A model generated the notes under the pieces. The model ran no database searches and had not been told where the DNA came from. It worked only from the letters and a program-made list of their open reading frames with translations. From Paracoccaceae bacterium (GTDB lineage Bacteria; Pseudomonadota; Alphaproteobacteria; Rhodobacterales; Rhodobacteraceae): 5,488 nt of DNA. The position numbers were made by a program, and so were the translations under genes. Where the stretch lies: NCBI GenBank assembly GCA_015485375.1, contig WFTU01000055.1, forward strand, positions 1-5,488, written 5' to 3'. Shown here one piece after another: positions 1 through 5,488 of the stretch (position 1 is the stretch's first letter; each line of letters begins with the position of its first letter).

Positions 1-2
1 GC

Positions 3-431
3 CTCGGCCTGACCTCCCACGCCGGCGAGATCTGCGGCGCGGACTCCGTGCGCGAAACCCTCGACCATCTGCAGGTCACCCGCATCGGTCACGGCGTGCG
101 CGCCATCGAGGACCCCGAACTGGTCAAACGGCTGGCAGAGGAAAACATCCTGCTGGAGGTCTGCCCCGGCTCCAATATCGCCCTCTCGGTGTTCCCCGAC
201 TGGCCGGACCACCCGATCGAAAAGCTGCGCGCAGCCGGCGTGCCGCTTTGCGTTTCCACCGACGATCCGCCCTATTTCCACACCACACTGGCGGCGGAAT
301 ATACGCATCTCGCCGATACTTTCGGTTGGGATATCGCGCGGTTTAACGCTATAAACGAGGCAGCCATGAACGCCGCTTTTTGCGACGAGGACACGCGCCA
401 ACGGATGCTGGCGAAATTCAGACAGGGATGA
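3..431 (+). CDS. add: Adenosine deaminase family protein, C-terminal 142 residues (5' end outside window)
   Basis: Zinc-dependent hydrolytic deaminase, expected to convert adenosine (or deoxyadenosine) to inosine in the cytoplasm as part of purine salvage. The reading frame is open from the window edge to the TGA at 429-431, so the start is missing. Visible motifs are SHAGE (visible residues 5-9), RIGHG (27-31) and STDDP (85-89). The spacing from the SHAGE His to the RIGHG His (24) and on to the first Asp of STDDP (57) equals the spacing of His214, His238 and Asp295 in mouse ADA as I remember it. This identifies a zinc His, the catalytic Glu, the catalytic His, a zinc Asp and a substrate-binding Asp. 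The first two zinc histidines would lie in the missing half. The family also includes adenine deaminases, and the CPGSN...VF stretch is somewhat like those, so substrate is less certain than fold. It ends just before upp on the same strand, and the two are probably one operon. Confidence 0.88.
   Translation, partial: LGLTSHAGEICGADSVRETLDHLQVTRIGHGVRAIEDPELVKRLAEENILLEVCPGSNIALSVFPDWPDHPIEKLRAAGVPLCVSTDDPPYFHTTLAAEYTHLADTFGWDIARFNAINEAAMNAAFCDEDTRQRMLAKFRQG
424..427 (+). promoter_or_regulatory. Ribosome binding site of upp (inside the end of the deaminase gene)
   Basis: AGGG lies 9 bases before the ATG at 437 and directly next to the alternative ATG at 428. The spacing therefore favours 437 as the upp start. 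Being inside the deaminase coding sequence, it fits translational coupling of the two genes. Confidence 0.6.
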
Positions 432-436
432 AAACC

Positions 437-1069
437 ATGACCGAACACCTCACTATCGTCGATCACCCGCTGGTGCAGCACAAGTTGACGCAAATGCGCA
501 AGAAGGAAACCCCGAGCGGTTTGTTTCGTCAATTACTGCATGAAATCAGCATGTTGATCGCCTACGAGATCACGCGCGAACTGCCCATGACCACCGAACG
601 CATCGAAACCCCGCTGGTGGAGATGGATGCTCCGGTCCTGAAGGGCCGCAAGCTGGCGCTGATCTCGATCCTGCGCGCGGGCAACGGGTTGCTCGACGGT
701 GTGCTGGAACTCATCCCCTCGGCCCGAGTCGGTTTTGTCGGTCTTTACCGTGACGAGGAAACCCTGAAACCCGTGCAGTATTACTACAAGGTACCGGACA
801 AGCTCGACGAGCGGGTTGTCATTGCGGTCGATCCGATGCTGGCCACGGGAAACTCCTCCGTCGCCGCGATTGACCTGCTGAAAAAATCCGGCGCGAAAAA
901 CATCCGCTTCCTTTGCCTGCTCGCCGCCCCCGAAGGCGTGGCCCGCATGAAGGAAGCCCACCCCGATGTGCCGATCGTCACCGCCTCGCTCGACGAGCGG
1001 CTGAACGACGTCGGCTACATCCTGCCCGGTCTTGGCGACGCGGGCGACCGGATGTATGGCACCAAATAG
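437..1069 (+). CDS. upp: Uracil phosphoribosyltransferase
   Basis: Cytoplasmic salvage enzyme that joins uracil to PRPP to give UMP and pyrophosphate. The 210-residue product has the usual length for the family. The PRPP-binding signature VDPMLATGNS lies at about residues 131-140. Upstream is the SILRAGNGL block with the catalytic-region Arg, and the C-terminus carries the uracil-binding GYILPGLGDAGDRMYGT region. I chose the ATG at 437 because the protein then begins MTEHLTIVDHPL, as in typical bacterial Upp. An AGGG at 424-427 also sits 9 bases upstream of it. An in-frame ATG at 428 overlaps the stop codon of the preceding deaminase as ATGA, but it would touch the AGGG directly. The 5-bp gap to the deaminase gene implies co-transcription and probably translational coupling. 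No terminator is visible after the stop, which directly touches the stop of the convergent uraD. Confidence 0.97.
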   Translation: MTEHLTIVDHPLVQHKLTQMRKKETPSGLFRQLLHEISMLIAYEITRELPMTTERIETPLVEMDAPVLKGRKLALISILRAGNGLLDGVLELIPSARVGFVGLYRDEETLKPVQYYYKVPDKLDERVVIAVDPMLATGNSSVAAIDLLKKSGAKNIRFLCLLAAPEGVARMKEAHPDVPIVTASLDERLNDVGYILPGLGDAGDRMYGTK

Positions 1070-1549
1070 CTACGCCATGGATTCGAGCCGCAGGCGCGCG
1101 ATCTGGTGAACCTGGTCGAGCGCCTCGCGAAACTCCGCCGCGCGGGAATTGTGAACCCGCGCACGGAAATTCTCCAGAATTTCCTGCCGGTCGCGCCCCT
1201 TCACGGCCAGTATGAACGGAAATCCGAACTTTTCCTTGTAGGTTTCGTTCAGCCGTGTGAACTCCGCAAATTCCGCCTCCGAACACTGGTCCAGACCGGC
1301 CCCCGCCTGTTCGGAGGTCGACTCCTCCGTCAGCGCGCCGGACTTCGCCAGTTTTCCCGCCAGATCCGGATGCGCCCGTAACAGCGCAAGCTGCGCCGCC
1401 TCGCCGGATGCCTCCACGATTTCAAGCATGGCTGCGGCCAGCGCGTCCCTGTCCCGCGGATCGACACCGCAGGCGAAGGCCTCCTCCGCAATCCACGCGG
1501 AATGCTCGTAAATCCCGCCGAACTTTTCAACAAACGCGCTCTTTTCCAT
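1070..1549 (-). CDS. uraD: 2-oxo-4-hydroxy-4-carboxy-5-ureidoimidazoline (OHCU) decarboxylase
   Basis: Third enzyme of the urate-to-allantoin route: it decarboxylates OHCU stereospecifically to S-allantoin. The 159-residue product is the normal length of a stand-alone UraD, not one of the fused forms. Family landmarks are the EHSAWIAE segment (residues 15-22), the catalytic His in RAHPDLA (His60), the SEQAGAG turn (79-85), and the long block LNxxYxxKFGFPFIxAVKG (100-118), which is the clearest signature. The ATG at 1549-1547 is preceded by GAGGAG (1559-1554) with a 4-base spacer, so the start is well supported. It is divergent from mgtE across a 186-bp region and convergent with upp, with no base between the two stop codons. 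No other ureide-pathway gene (uraH, puuE, allantoinase) is visible here, so its pathway partners must be elsewhere. It is not in the same transcript as the nucleoside-salvage pair. Confidence 0.94.
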   Translation of the reverse strand: MEKSAFVEKFGGIYEHSAWIAEEAFACGVDPRDRDALAAAMLEIVEASGEAAQLALLRAHPDLAGKLAKSGALTEESTSEQAGAGLDQCSEAEFAEFTRLNETYKEKFGFPFILAVKGRDRQEILENFRARVHNSRAAEFREALDQVHQIARLRLESMA

Positions 1550-1626
1550 GGAACTCCTCGCTTTCCTGTCCAGACATATCCCTTCGTTCCGGCCAAGGAA
1601 AGCCGTGCCGGTTTCCGGAGGCGTTT

Positions 1627-1653
1627 AACTGTTTATTCTCGGGTTAAACAGTT
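1627..1653. promoter_or_regulatory. Perfect 9-bp inverted repeat with 9-bp spacer, candidate operator
   Basis: AACTGTTTA (1627-1635) and TAAACAGTT (1645-1653) are exact reverse complements around a 9-base spacer. The half-site centres are 18 bp apart, close to two helical turns, as expected for a dimeric repressor or activator. A second, shifted dyad GTTTAAC (1623-1629) / GTTAAAC (1643-1649) overlaps it. The arms are AT-rich in an otherwise GC-rich region, so a protein-binding site is more likely than a stable RNA hairpin. It could control mgtE, uraD or both. I cannot assign it to a regulator family. Confidence 0.5.
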
Positions 1654-1725
1654 GCCTTGCCAGATTTTTCCCGCCAGACCTTCCCAAACGCCCTGCCTTT
1701 GTCTAGGTTCGCGACAAATCCGCAA

Positions 1726-1731
1726 AGGGGG
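1726..1731 (+). promoter_or_regulatory. Ribosome binding site fixing the mgtE start
   Basis: AGGGGG lies four bases before the ATG at 1736. This decides against the upstream in-frame starts, which would add about 78 non-homologous residues across the uraD start. Confidence 0.65.
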
Positions 1732-1735
1732 CACT

Positions 1736-3115
1736 ATGGCCGAAGATTTCGACAGCATTGACGAGCATGACGATGCCTATGCCCTTGACCGCAGCCTTGT
1801 CGAGGCAGTGCTAAGGGCTGTCGACAGCGACTCCCAGACCGAACTCCTGCAGGTTTTCGAAGGTCTGCACGAGGCCGATATCGCGGACATGCTGGAACAG
1901 ATCACGCCCGAGGATCGCCGCCGTGTCATGCGGCTCTGGGGTGATCGCGTCGATGGCGAGGTTCTGACCGAACTCGAAGAGGGCGTCCGTGACGAGATCA
2001 TGGAGGAAACCCCCGACGAGGTGCTGGCCGAGGCTGTGAAAGACCTCGACACCGACGATGTGGTCTACCTTGTCGAGGATCTGGAGGCACCGCAGCAGGA
2101 AAAGCTGCTCGAATCCCTCGATGATGCCGACCGTGTGGCGGTCGAACAATCGCTCAGCCACGAAGAGGATACCGCCGGCCGTCTGATGCAGCGTGAAATG
2201 GTGATCGCGCCGCAGCACTGGAATGTCGGAGAGGCCATCGATTTCATGCGCGCCGCCGAAGAACTGCCGCAGGATTTCTATGACGTGATCGTGGTGGATT
2301 CCGCCATGCACCCCGTTGGCACTGTGCCCCTCGGCAAACTGATGGGCGCCAGACGCGAGGAACCGCTGGTCGATCTGATGAGCGAGGATTTCCGCGCCAT
2401 CCCCGTTGACCAGCCCGAAGAAGACGTGGCCTACGCCTTCAACCAGTATCACATGGTCTCCGCGCCGGTGGTGGACAAAAACGGCCGGCTGGTCGGGGTC
2501 ATTACCATCGACGACGCCATGGAAATTCTCGAGGACGAAGCCGAGGAGGACATGAAGCTCCTCGCCGGTGTTGGCGACGAAGAACTGTCCAGCTCCGTCT
2601 GGGAAATCACCAAGCTGCGCTTCCCGTGGCTGGCAGTGAACCTCGTGACCTCGATCCTTGCCTCGATCGTCATCGCGCAGTTCACCTATACCATCAACGC
2701 GCTGGTGGCGCTGGCCGTGCTGATGCCGATTGTCGCCTCCATGGGCGGTAATGCCGGCACGCAAACCCTGACCGTCGCCGTGCGCGCGCTGGCCACGCGC
2801 GACCTGACCTCGGCCAACGCCTATCGTATCATCCTGCGCGAGGCGCTTGTCGGCCTCGCCAACGGCCTGCTGTTTGCCGTGGTGATCGGGGTGATCGGGT
2901 CGCTCTGGTATGACAACCCGATGCTGGGTGTCGTTCTGGGGCTGGCCATGATCGGCAACCTGTTCGTGGCGGGGCTTGCGGGAATTCTCGTGCCCATCGG
3001 TCTGGAAAAACTCGGTGCCGATCCGGCGCTCGCCTCGGGCGCCTTTGTGACCACCGTGACCGATATTTTCGGTTTCTTCACTTTCCTCGGACTTGCGGCG
3101 CTTATCCTTCTATAG
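1736..3115 (+). CDS. mgtE: MgtE family magnesium transporter
   Basis: Inner-membrane Mg2+-selective channel, active as a homodimer and gated by intracellular Mg2+ bound to its cytoplasmic domains. The 459 residues show the full architecture: an acidic N domain (about 25-140) of helical repeats; two CBS domains (about 150-210 and 212-270, the second with the GRLVGVITIDDAMEIL strand-helix); an acidic plug-helix-like segment (about 265-295); then about five membrane helices from 297 to 459. Membrane landmarks are PIVASMGGNAGTQ (331-343) and ADPALASGAFVTTVTDIFGF (428-447). Asp443 in TTVTD matches the pore Asp (432 in Thermus thermophilus MgtE), and Asp429 lies 14 residues before it, as Asp418 does there. 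The ATG at 1736 has AGGGGG four bases upstream. The open frame extends back to 1502, but that part overlaps the start of uraD and does not resemble MgtE. It ends 3 bp before the stop of the convergent membrane-protein gene. Confidence 0.96.
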   Translation: MAEDFDSIDEHDDAYALDRSLVEAVLRAVDSDSQTELLQVFEGLHEADIADMLEQITPEDRRRVMRLWGDRVDGEVLTELEEGVRDEIMEETPDEVLAEAVKDLDTDDVVYLVEDLEAPQQEKLLESLDDADRVAVEQSLSHEEDTAGRLMQREMVIAPQHWNVGEAIDFMRAAEELPQDFYDVIVVDSAMHPVGTVPLGKLMGARREEPLVDLMSEDFRAIPVDQPEEDVAYAFNQYHMVSAPVVDKNGRLVGVITIDDAMEILEDEAEEDMKLLAGVGDEELSSSVWEITKLRFPWLAVNLVTSILASIVIAQFTYTINALVALAVLMPIVASMGGNAGTQTLTVAVRALATRDLTSANAYRIILREALVGLANGLLFAVVIGVIGSLWYDNPMLGVVLGLAMIGNLFVAGLAGILVPIGLEKLGADPALASGAFVTTVTDIFGFFTFLGLAALILL

Positions 3116-3118
3116 GCG

Positions 3119-5161
3119 TCAACCCGGCAGCTTCAACGTAACGGTCTTGCTGCCCTTCTGGATACGCACGGTGTTTTCCGAGATCGCCACCACCTTCCAG
3201 CGGTCGATCACGTCCCCGACCTTGACCATCGTATATTTGCCTCCCTTGCGCCGGATCAGGGCGCGATAGTCGCCGGGCTTGCCGTAGACTCCGACCAGCG
3301 ACATTTCGTTCAGCAATATCCCGTTCTCGATCGTAGCCTCGCGGGCTACATTGGCGTTGGTCGGCAGGTTGATCTCGCGCGGGGTGTCGGTGAAGCGCGG
3401 CGTGGTGCGGGCGGTTTCCTCGATCTTCTGGATCATCGCCTGCGCGCGCGCGGCAAACCCTTCCGAGCGGTGCAGGGGCACATTGGCCGCCGGCACCGCC
3501 CCTTCGGAAAGGGTCGGGTCGTTCAGCACGGCAGCAATGGCAATCGAGTCGGGACGCGGGATCGGTCTTGGCTCGACCGGAGCCTGCGCCGTTTCGGCCG
3601 TCTGCTCCGCTTCCGGCGCAACCGTATCCGTCGGTGTGTCAGATTCCGCCACCGGCGTTTCTGCCGCGACTGGGGCGACCTCGGCCGGCAGTTCGGTCAC
3701 CGGCGTGCCGTTGCGCAGGATCGGCGCCAGTTCCGGCAAGCCTTCGATGACAGTCGGCGGTTGCATCTGCAACGTGGCAATATCGGCGGGACCCGGCGTC
3801 GCTGCCGGCATTTCGGCAGCCACAGGCGCGACCGGCTCCGGCAGCGGATCGGGCACAGCCACGCCGCCGCGCAGCACCGGCAGGACATCGGGGCGACCAA
3901 GAATAATCTTCGGCGGAATTTTCTGTGCCTCGAGCGCCTGCGCCAACCGCAAGGCAGCAGCATTGTTGGCCCGAACCTGCGTCAGCCCCAAGCTGTCGTT
4001 GAATTTTTCGAGCTGCCCCGCCAGCACAACCGTGCTTTCGTCGCGCGGCAACACATCAATGCGCCGCGGCGTAATCGCAAATTCACCAGCCTCGCGCGTC
4101 GACGCGACCGGTGCCAGACCGGTGCCGGAGAAATTCGAGGTTTCCGCCGTCGCAACCGGCTGCGCCAGCGGGGTGGCTTCCAGAGGAATTCCCGTGGTTT
4201 CCGGCGCAGGAAGGCTGTCGGGGCCGGAGCTGGCAAGCGTTTGCGGCACCCCCTGATCCAGTGCGGGACCGTCCTGCGTTCCGGGTTGTTCCGGCGTGGT
4301 GGAGGTCGTCAAATCCGATGTCAGATCGGTCTGCCCGACCTGCGTATCGAATGCGGTGGTTTCCCGCTCCACCTGCGGAACGGGCGCCAGAGAGGTTCCT
4401 CCGTCGATGGTTTCGGGCCCTTCGGAGGTCGCTACCTCGGACAGGGTCGTCGGGCGGATCGGCGCGCGCGGATCTTCCTCGCTGTCCAGCACGCGGTTTT
4501 CCGTCGCCTCGATGGCCTTGCTCGGGTCGCCGCCAAAGTCGATGGTACTGTAAAGCCAGTAACCGCCCGCACCCAGCCCGGCGACCAGTGCAACCACACC
4601 GGCAAAAAAGCCGATCTTGCGGAAATCGATTGCCAGCGGAATCTTCACCGGCGCGGTCGAGGGGGATTCAAAAAACGGCTGCTGGTAGAACCCGTTGATC
4701 CGTTTGGAGGAGGTTACATCCTCCGTCCCGAACCCGTATCCCCTGGCGAAGCGTTTTGCCTCTGCCAGCACCGAATTGTCCACAAGCGCCACGGTAGCAT
4801 TGCCGAAACTGTCGTTTTCCCCGACCTGAAGCGTGTAGTCGCCGTCGGCATATTCCGGCATCTCGCCCAGTGTGGCATAGGCCTCCTGCTGGCGCTCCTC
4901 GGGATCTTCTGCCGAAACCTTGATTTCAACCGTTTTGACCTGATCGGCGGGCAGCCAGAGCTGGCTTTTGAAAAACCGCCCCTGCGAGGCCCGCGCCGTC
5001 GCCCGCATAGCCGACATCTTTTTGGGCAGAAACGGATCATCCAGCGCGGCATAGGAAATCATCCGCCACTTGCTGTCATAGGACAGCTCGTGCAGCGAAA
5101 TGCCGTCGGAAGACAGCTCCAGTGCCAGAACAGGACGCATCGCCGGTAAACTATCCTTCAC
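3119..5161 (-). CDS. Single-pass membrane protein with GspL/PilM-like cytoplasmic region and C-terminal GspC/PilP HR-like domain
   Basis: I do not recognise a named gene. The 680-residue chain divides into four parts. Residues about 8-165 form a soluble domain starting with strand VLALELSSDGISLHEL. Its later LWLPADQV (69-75), a helix with Glu and Leu (about 88-103), GDYTLQV, and ATVALVDNSVLAEAKRFARGYGF (122-144) resemble the order of elements in the actin-like cytoplasmic domain of GspL. Residues about 183-204 are one hydrophobic helix. Residues 205-615 are a Pro/Ala/Thr/Glu-rich, presumably periplasmic linker with a duplicated module. Residues 617-680 (LNEMSLVGVYGKPGD...VKVGDVIDRWKVVAI...VRIQKG) look like the small beta domain (HR) of GspC or PilP. 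The start is uncertain: GTG at 5161 or ATG at 5140 (residue 8, MRPVLALEL). Each has a purine-rich site about 13 bases upstream (GAGG and AAGGA), and ATG fits the likely beginning of the first strand. Coding is real: domains and a membrane helix are coherent. Function is unknown; an envelope scaffold or secretion/pilus-like role is inference. Confidence 0.8.
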   Translation of the reverse strand: MKDSLPAMRPVLALELSSDGISLHELSYDSKWRMISYAALDDPFLPKKMSAMRATARASQGRFFKSQLWLPADQVKTVEIKVSAEDPEERQQEAYATLGEMPEYADGDYTLQVGENDSFGNATVALVDNSVLAEAKRFARGYGFGTEDVTSSKRINGFYQQPFFESPSTAPVKIPLAIDFRKIGFFAGVVALVAGLGAGGYWLYSTIDFGGDPSKAIEATENRVLDSEEDPRAPIRPTTLSEVATSEGPETIDGGTSLAPVPQVERETTAFDTQVGQTDLTSDLTTSTTPEQPGTQDGPALDQGVPQTLASSGPDSLPAPETTGIPLEATPLAQPVATAETSNFSGTGLAPVASTREAGEFAITPRRIDVLPRDESTVVLAGQLEKFNDSLGLTQVRANNAAALRLAQALEAQKIPPKIILGRPDVLPVLRGGVAVPDPLPEPVAPVAAEMPAATPGPADIATLQMQPPTVIEGLPELAPILRNGTPVTELPAEVAPVAAETPVAESDTPTDTVAPEAEQTAETAQAPVEPRPIPRPDSIAIAAVLNDPTLSEGAVPAANVPLHRSEGFAARAQAMIQKIEETARTTPRFTDTPREINLPTNANVAREATIENGILLNEMSLVGVYGKPGDYRALIRRKGGKYTMVKVGDVIDRWKVVAISENTVRIQKGSKTVTLKLPG
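3659..3760 (-). repeat. Linker module, copy 2 (residues 468-501 of the 680-residue membrane protein)
   Basis: This segment runs from PPTVIEGLPELAPILRNG through to AEVAPVAAE and matches copy 1 with conservative changes (V/I, D/E, V/I). The similarity is at protein level and diverged in DNA, so this is an old internal duplication, not a recent one or an assembly artefact. Confidence 0.7.
3812..3916 (-). repeat. Linker module, copy 1 (residues 416-450 of the 680-residue membrane protein)
   Basis: This segment runs from PPKIILGRPDVLPVLRGG through to EPVAPVAAE. It aligns with copy 2 without large gaps: PP-x-x-I-x-G-x-P-x-L-x-P-x-L-R-x-G near the start and an identical VAPVAAE at the end. The two copies start 52 residues apart. 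Confidence 0.7.
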
Positions 5162-5277
5162 AAACCCAAAGTAACCTCAAACGGAGCCTGTATTTTTCGC
5201 CCAGACCGCCGTTTTCCTTTCATAGAGGGTTTCGCCAGCATTGTGGAGCCGTTTTTCACCCGTCGGCCAAGGCGCGC
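5162..5277. other. Intergenic region between the serine hydrolase end and the membrane-protein gene
   Basis: These 116 bp separate two minus-strand genes. Read on the minus strand, the part nearest the membrane-protein gene contains GAGG (5178-5175) before the GTG start. There is no clear -35/-10 pair and no strong hairpin followed by a T-run to terminate the hydrolase transcript. Whether the two genes share a transcript cannot be told from sequence. A GGAGCC word occurs twice (within 5179-5190 and near 5250-5262), too short to mean anything. Confidence 0.35.
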
Positions 5278-5487
5278 CTAGGGGGACCAGCCTGCCAATC
5301 GCTGAAACACCTTCCAGGCGGTATCACGGGCCGGTTTTCCATCCTGATTGATGGTCACTGCGACCACGCGGTTTTTCTGCGGCAGAACCACCAGCAGCGC
5401 ATACCACATGGTATTCGAACCGTTGTGCCAGAAAAACGCCCCGCCCTCCGCCGGATCCTCCGCCGAAACCAGCCCACCGGCATAGTC
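5278..5487 (-). CDS. Beta-lactamase family (class C-like) serine hydrolase, C-terminal 69 residues (5' end outside window)
   Basis: Translating the minus strand from the right edge gives an open frame of 69 codons ending in TAG (5280-5278). It reads DYAGGLVSAEDP..., then FFWHNGSNTMWYALLVVLP, then NRVVAVTINQDG, and ends RDTAWKVFQRLAGWSP. The H-N-G-S-N-T-M-W segment on a predicted beta strand occupies the place of the third active-site motif (KTG/HxG box) of penicillin-binding-protein-like esterases and beta-lactamases. The following hydrophobic strand and the V-V-x-x-T-N pattern complete the usual C-terminal sheet, and the terminal helix is typical. The SxxK nucleophile and YxN motifs lie upstream, outside the window. 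Substrate cannot be predicted: members include peptidases, esterases and beta-lactamases, and many are uncharacterised exported enzymes. Confidence 0.8.
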   Translation of the reverse strand, partial: DYAGGLVSAEDPAEGGAFFWHNGSNTMWYALLVVLPQKNRVVAVTINQDGKPARDTAWKVFQRLAGWSP

Positions 5488-5488
5488 C

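Larger units (their letters stand above)
1550..1735. promoter_or_regulatory. Divergent intergenic region between uraD and mgtE
   Basis: This 186-bp gap should carry both promoters. It contains GAGGAG (1554-1559 read on the minus strand) as the uraD ribosome binding site, AGGGGG (1726-1731) as the mgtE site, and an AT-rich inverted repeat near its centre. I could not find a convincing -35/-10 pair for either gene. For uraD a weak TATGTC box with a poor upstream hexamer can be drawn; for mgtE a TCTAGG at about 1702-1707 is no better. I see no recognisable M-box or other Mg2+ riboswitch: the leader is short and lacks the required conserved segments. Confidence 0.5.

Noticed and set aside
428..436. 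ATG at 428 overlapping the deaminase stop as the upp start
   Set aside because: It would leave no spacer after the AGGG and adds MKT before the typical MTEHL start. ATG at 437 fits better, though initiation at 428 cannot be fully excluded.
1502..1735. Upstream extension of the mgtE frame to 1502
   Set aside because: The extra residues do not look like MgtE, overlap the start of uraD, and ignore the good AGGGGG site four bases before the ATG at 1736.
1550..1735. A Mg2+-sensing riboswitch in front of mgtE
   Set aside because: The leader is too short and lacks the conserved M-box segments; the inverted repeat has weak AT-rich arms.
1811..2764. A 317-codon minus-strand open frame opposite mgtE
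   Set aside because: It is His/Gly/Asp-rich without known motifs and lies antisense to a clear, complete mgtE.
4705..4724. GGAGG / CCTCC inverted repeat with 6-base loop
   Set aside because: It lies inside the coding sequence of the membrane protein (residues around EDVTSS), is short, and has no T-run. It is probably a codon-use coincidence.
3470..5149. A 559-codon open frame on the plus strand, antisense to the large membrane-protein gene
   Set aside because: It is rich in Arg, Gly and His, with no recognisable domain and a GTG start. It is explained by high-GC codon use on the opposite strand, whose product has coherent domains and a membrane helix.
5179..5264. AAACGGAGCC and GGAGCCGTTTTT as a terminator hairpin
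   Set aside because: The arms do not pair beyond about six bases without mismatches, the loop would be about 60 bases, and the shared GGAGCC is a direct, not inverted, repeat.

Overview
The window looks like a chromosomal segment of an alphaproteobacterium, most likely a member of the Rhodobacteraceae (Roseobacter/Rhodobacter relatives). The evidence is the high GC content, densely packed genes, strong G/C preference at third codon positions, the add-upp pairing seen in nucleoside-salvage clusters of that group, and the style of the long proline/alanine-rich membrane protein. The lineage is inferred from gene content and sequence style; no marker gene is present. There is no sign of an insertion sequence, phage, CRISPR array, tRNA or rRNA.

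Layout. (1) Positions 3-431 (+) hold the C-terminal half of an adenosine deaminase family protein, with its catalytic residues in place. (2) It runs directly into upp, uracil phosphoribosyltransferase (437-1069, +). (3) uraD, OHCU decarboxylase of urate breakdown, is on the opposite strand (1070-1549, -); its stop codon touches the upp stop codon with no base between. (4) A 186-bp divergent intergenic region (1550-1735) contains the uraD and mgtE ribosome binding sites and a perfect 9-bp inverted repeat. (5) mgtE, a Mg2+ channel/transporter with N, CBS-pair and membrane domains, is complete (1736-3115, +). (6) Converging on it with a 3-bp gap is a 680-residue single-pass membrane protein (3119-5161, -). 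I read it as a GspL/PilM-like cytoplasmic domain, one membrane helix, a long Pro/Ala/Thr-rich periplasmic linker with an internal duplication, and a small C-terminal GspC/PilP HR-like domain. (7) After a 116-bp gap, the last 69 codons of a beta-lactamase-family serine hydrolase enter from the right edge (5278-5487, -).

Functional picture. add and upp form a co-directional purine/pyrimidine salvage pair: one deaminates adenosine, the other recaptures uracil as UMP. uraD belongs to purine catabolism (urate to allantoin), so the left third has a nucleobase-metabolism theme, although uraD is transcribed separately. mgtE is a stand-alone housekeeping ion transporter. The most unusual gene is the 680-residue membrane protein, which resembles pieces of a type II secretion or type IV pilus inner-membrane platform joined in one chain, with no secretion genes visible beside it.
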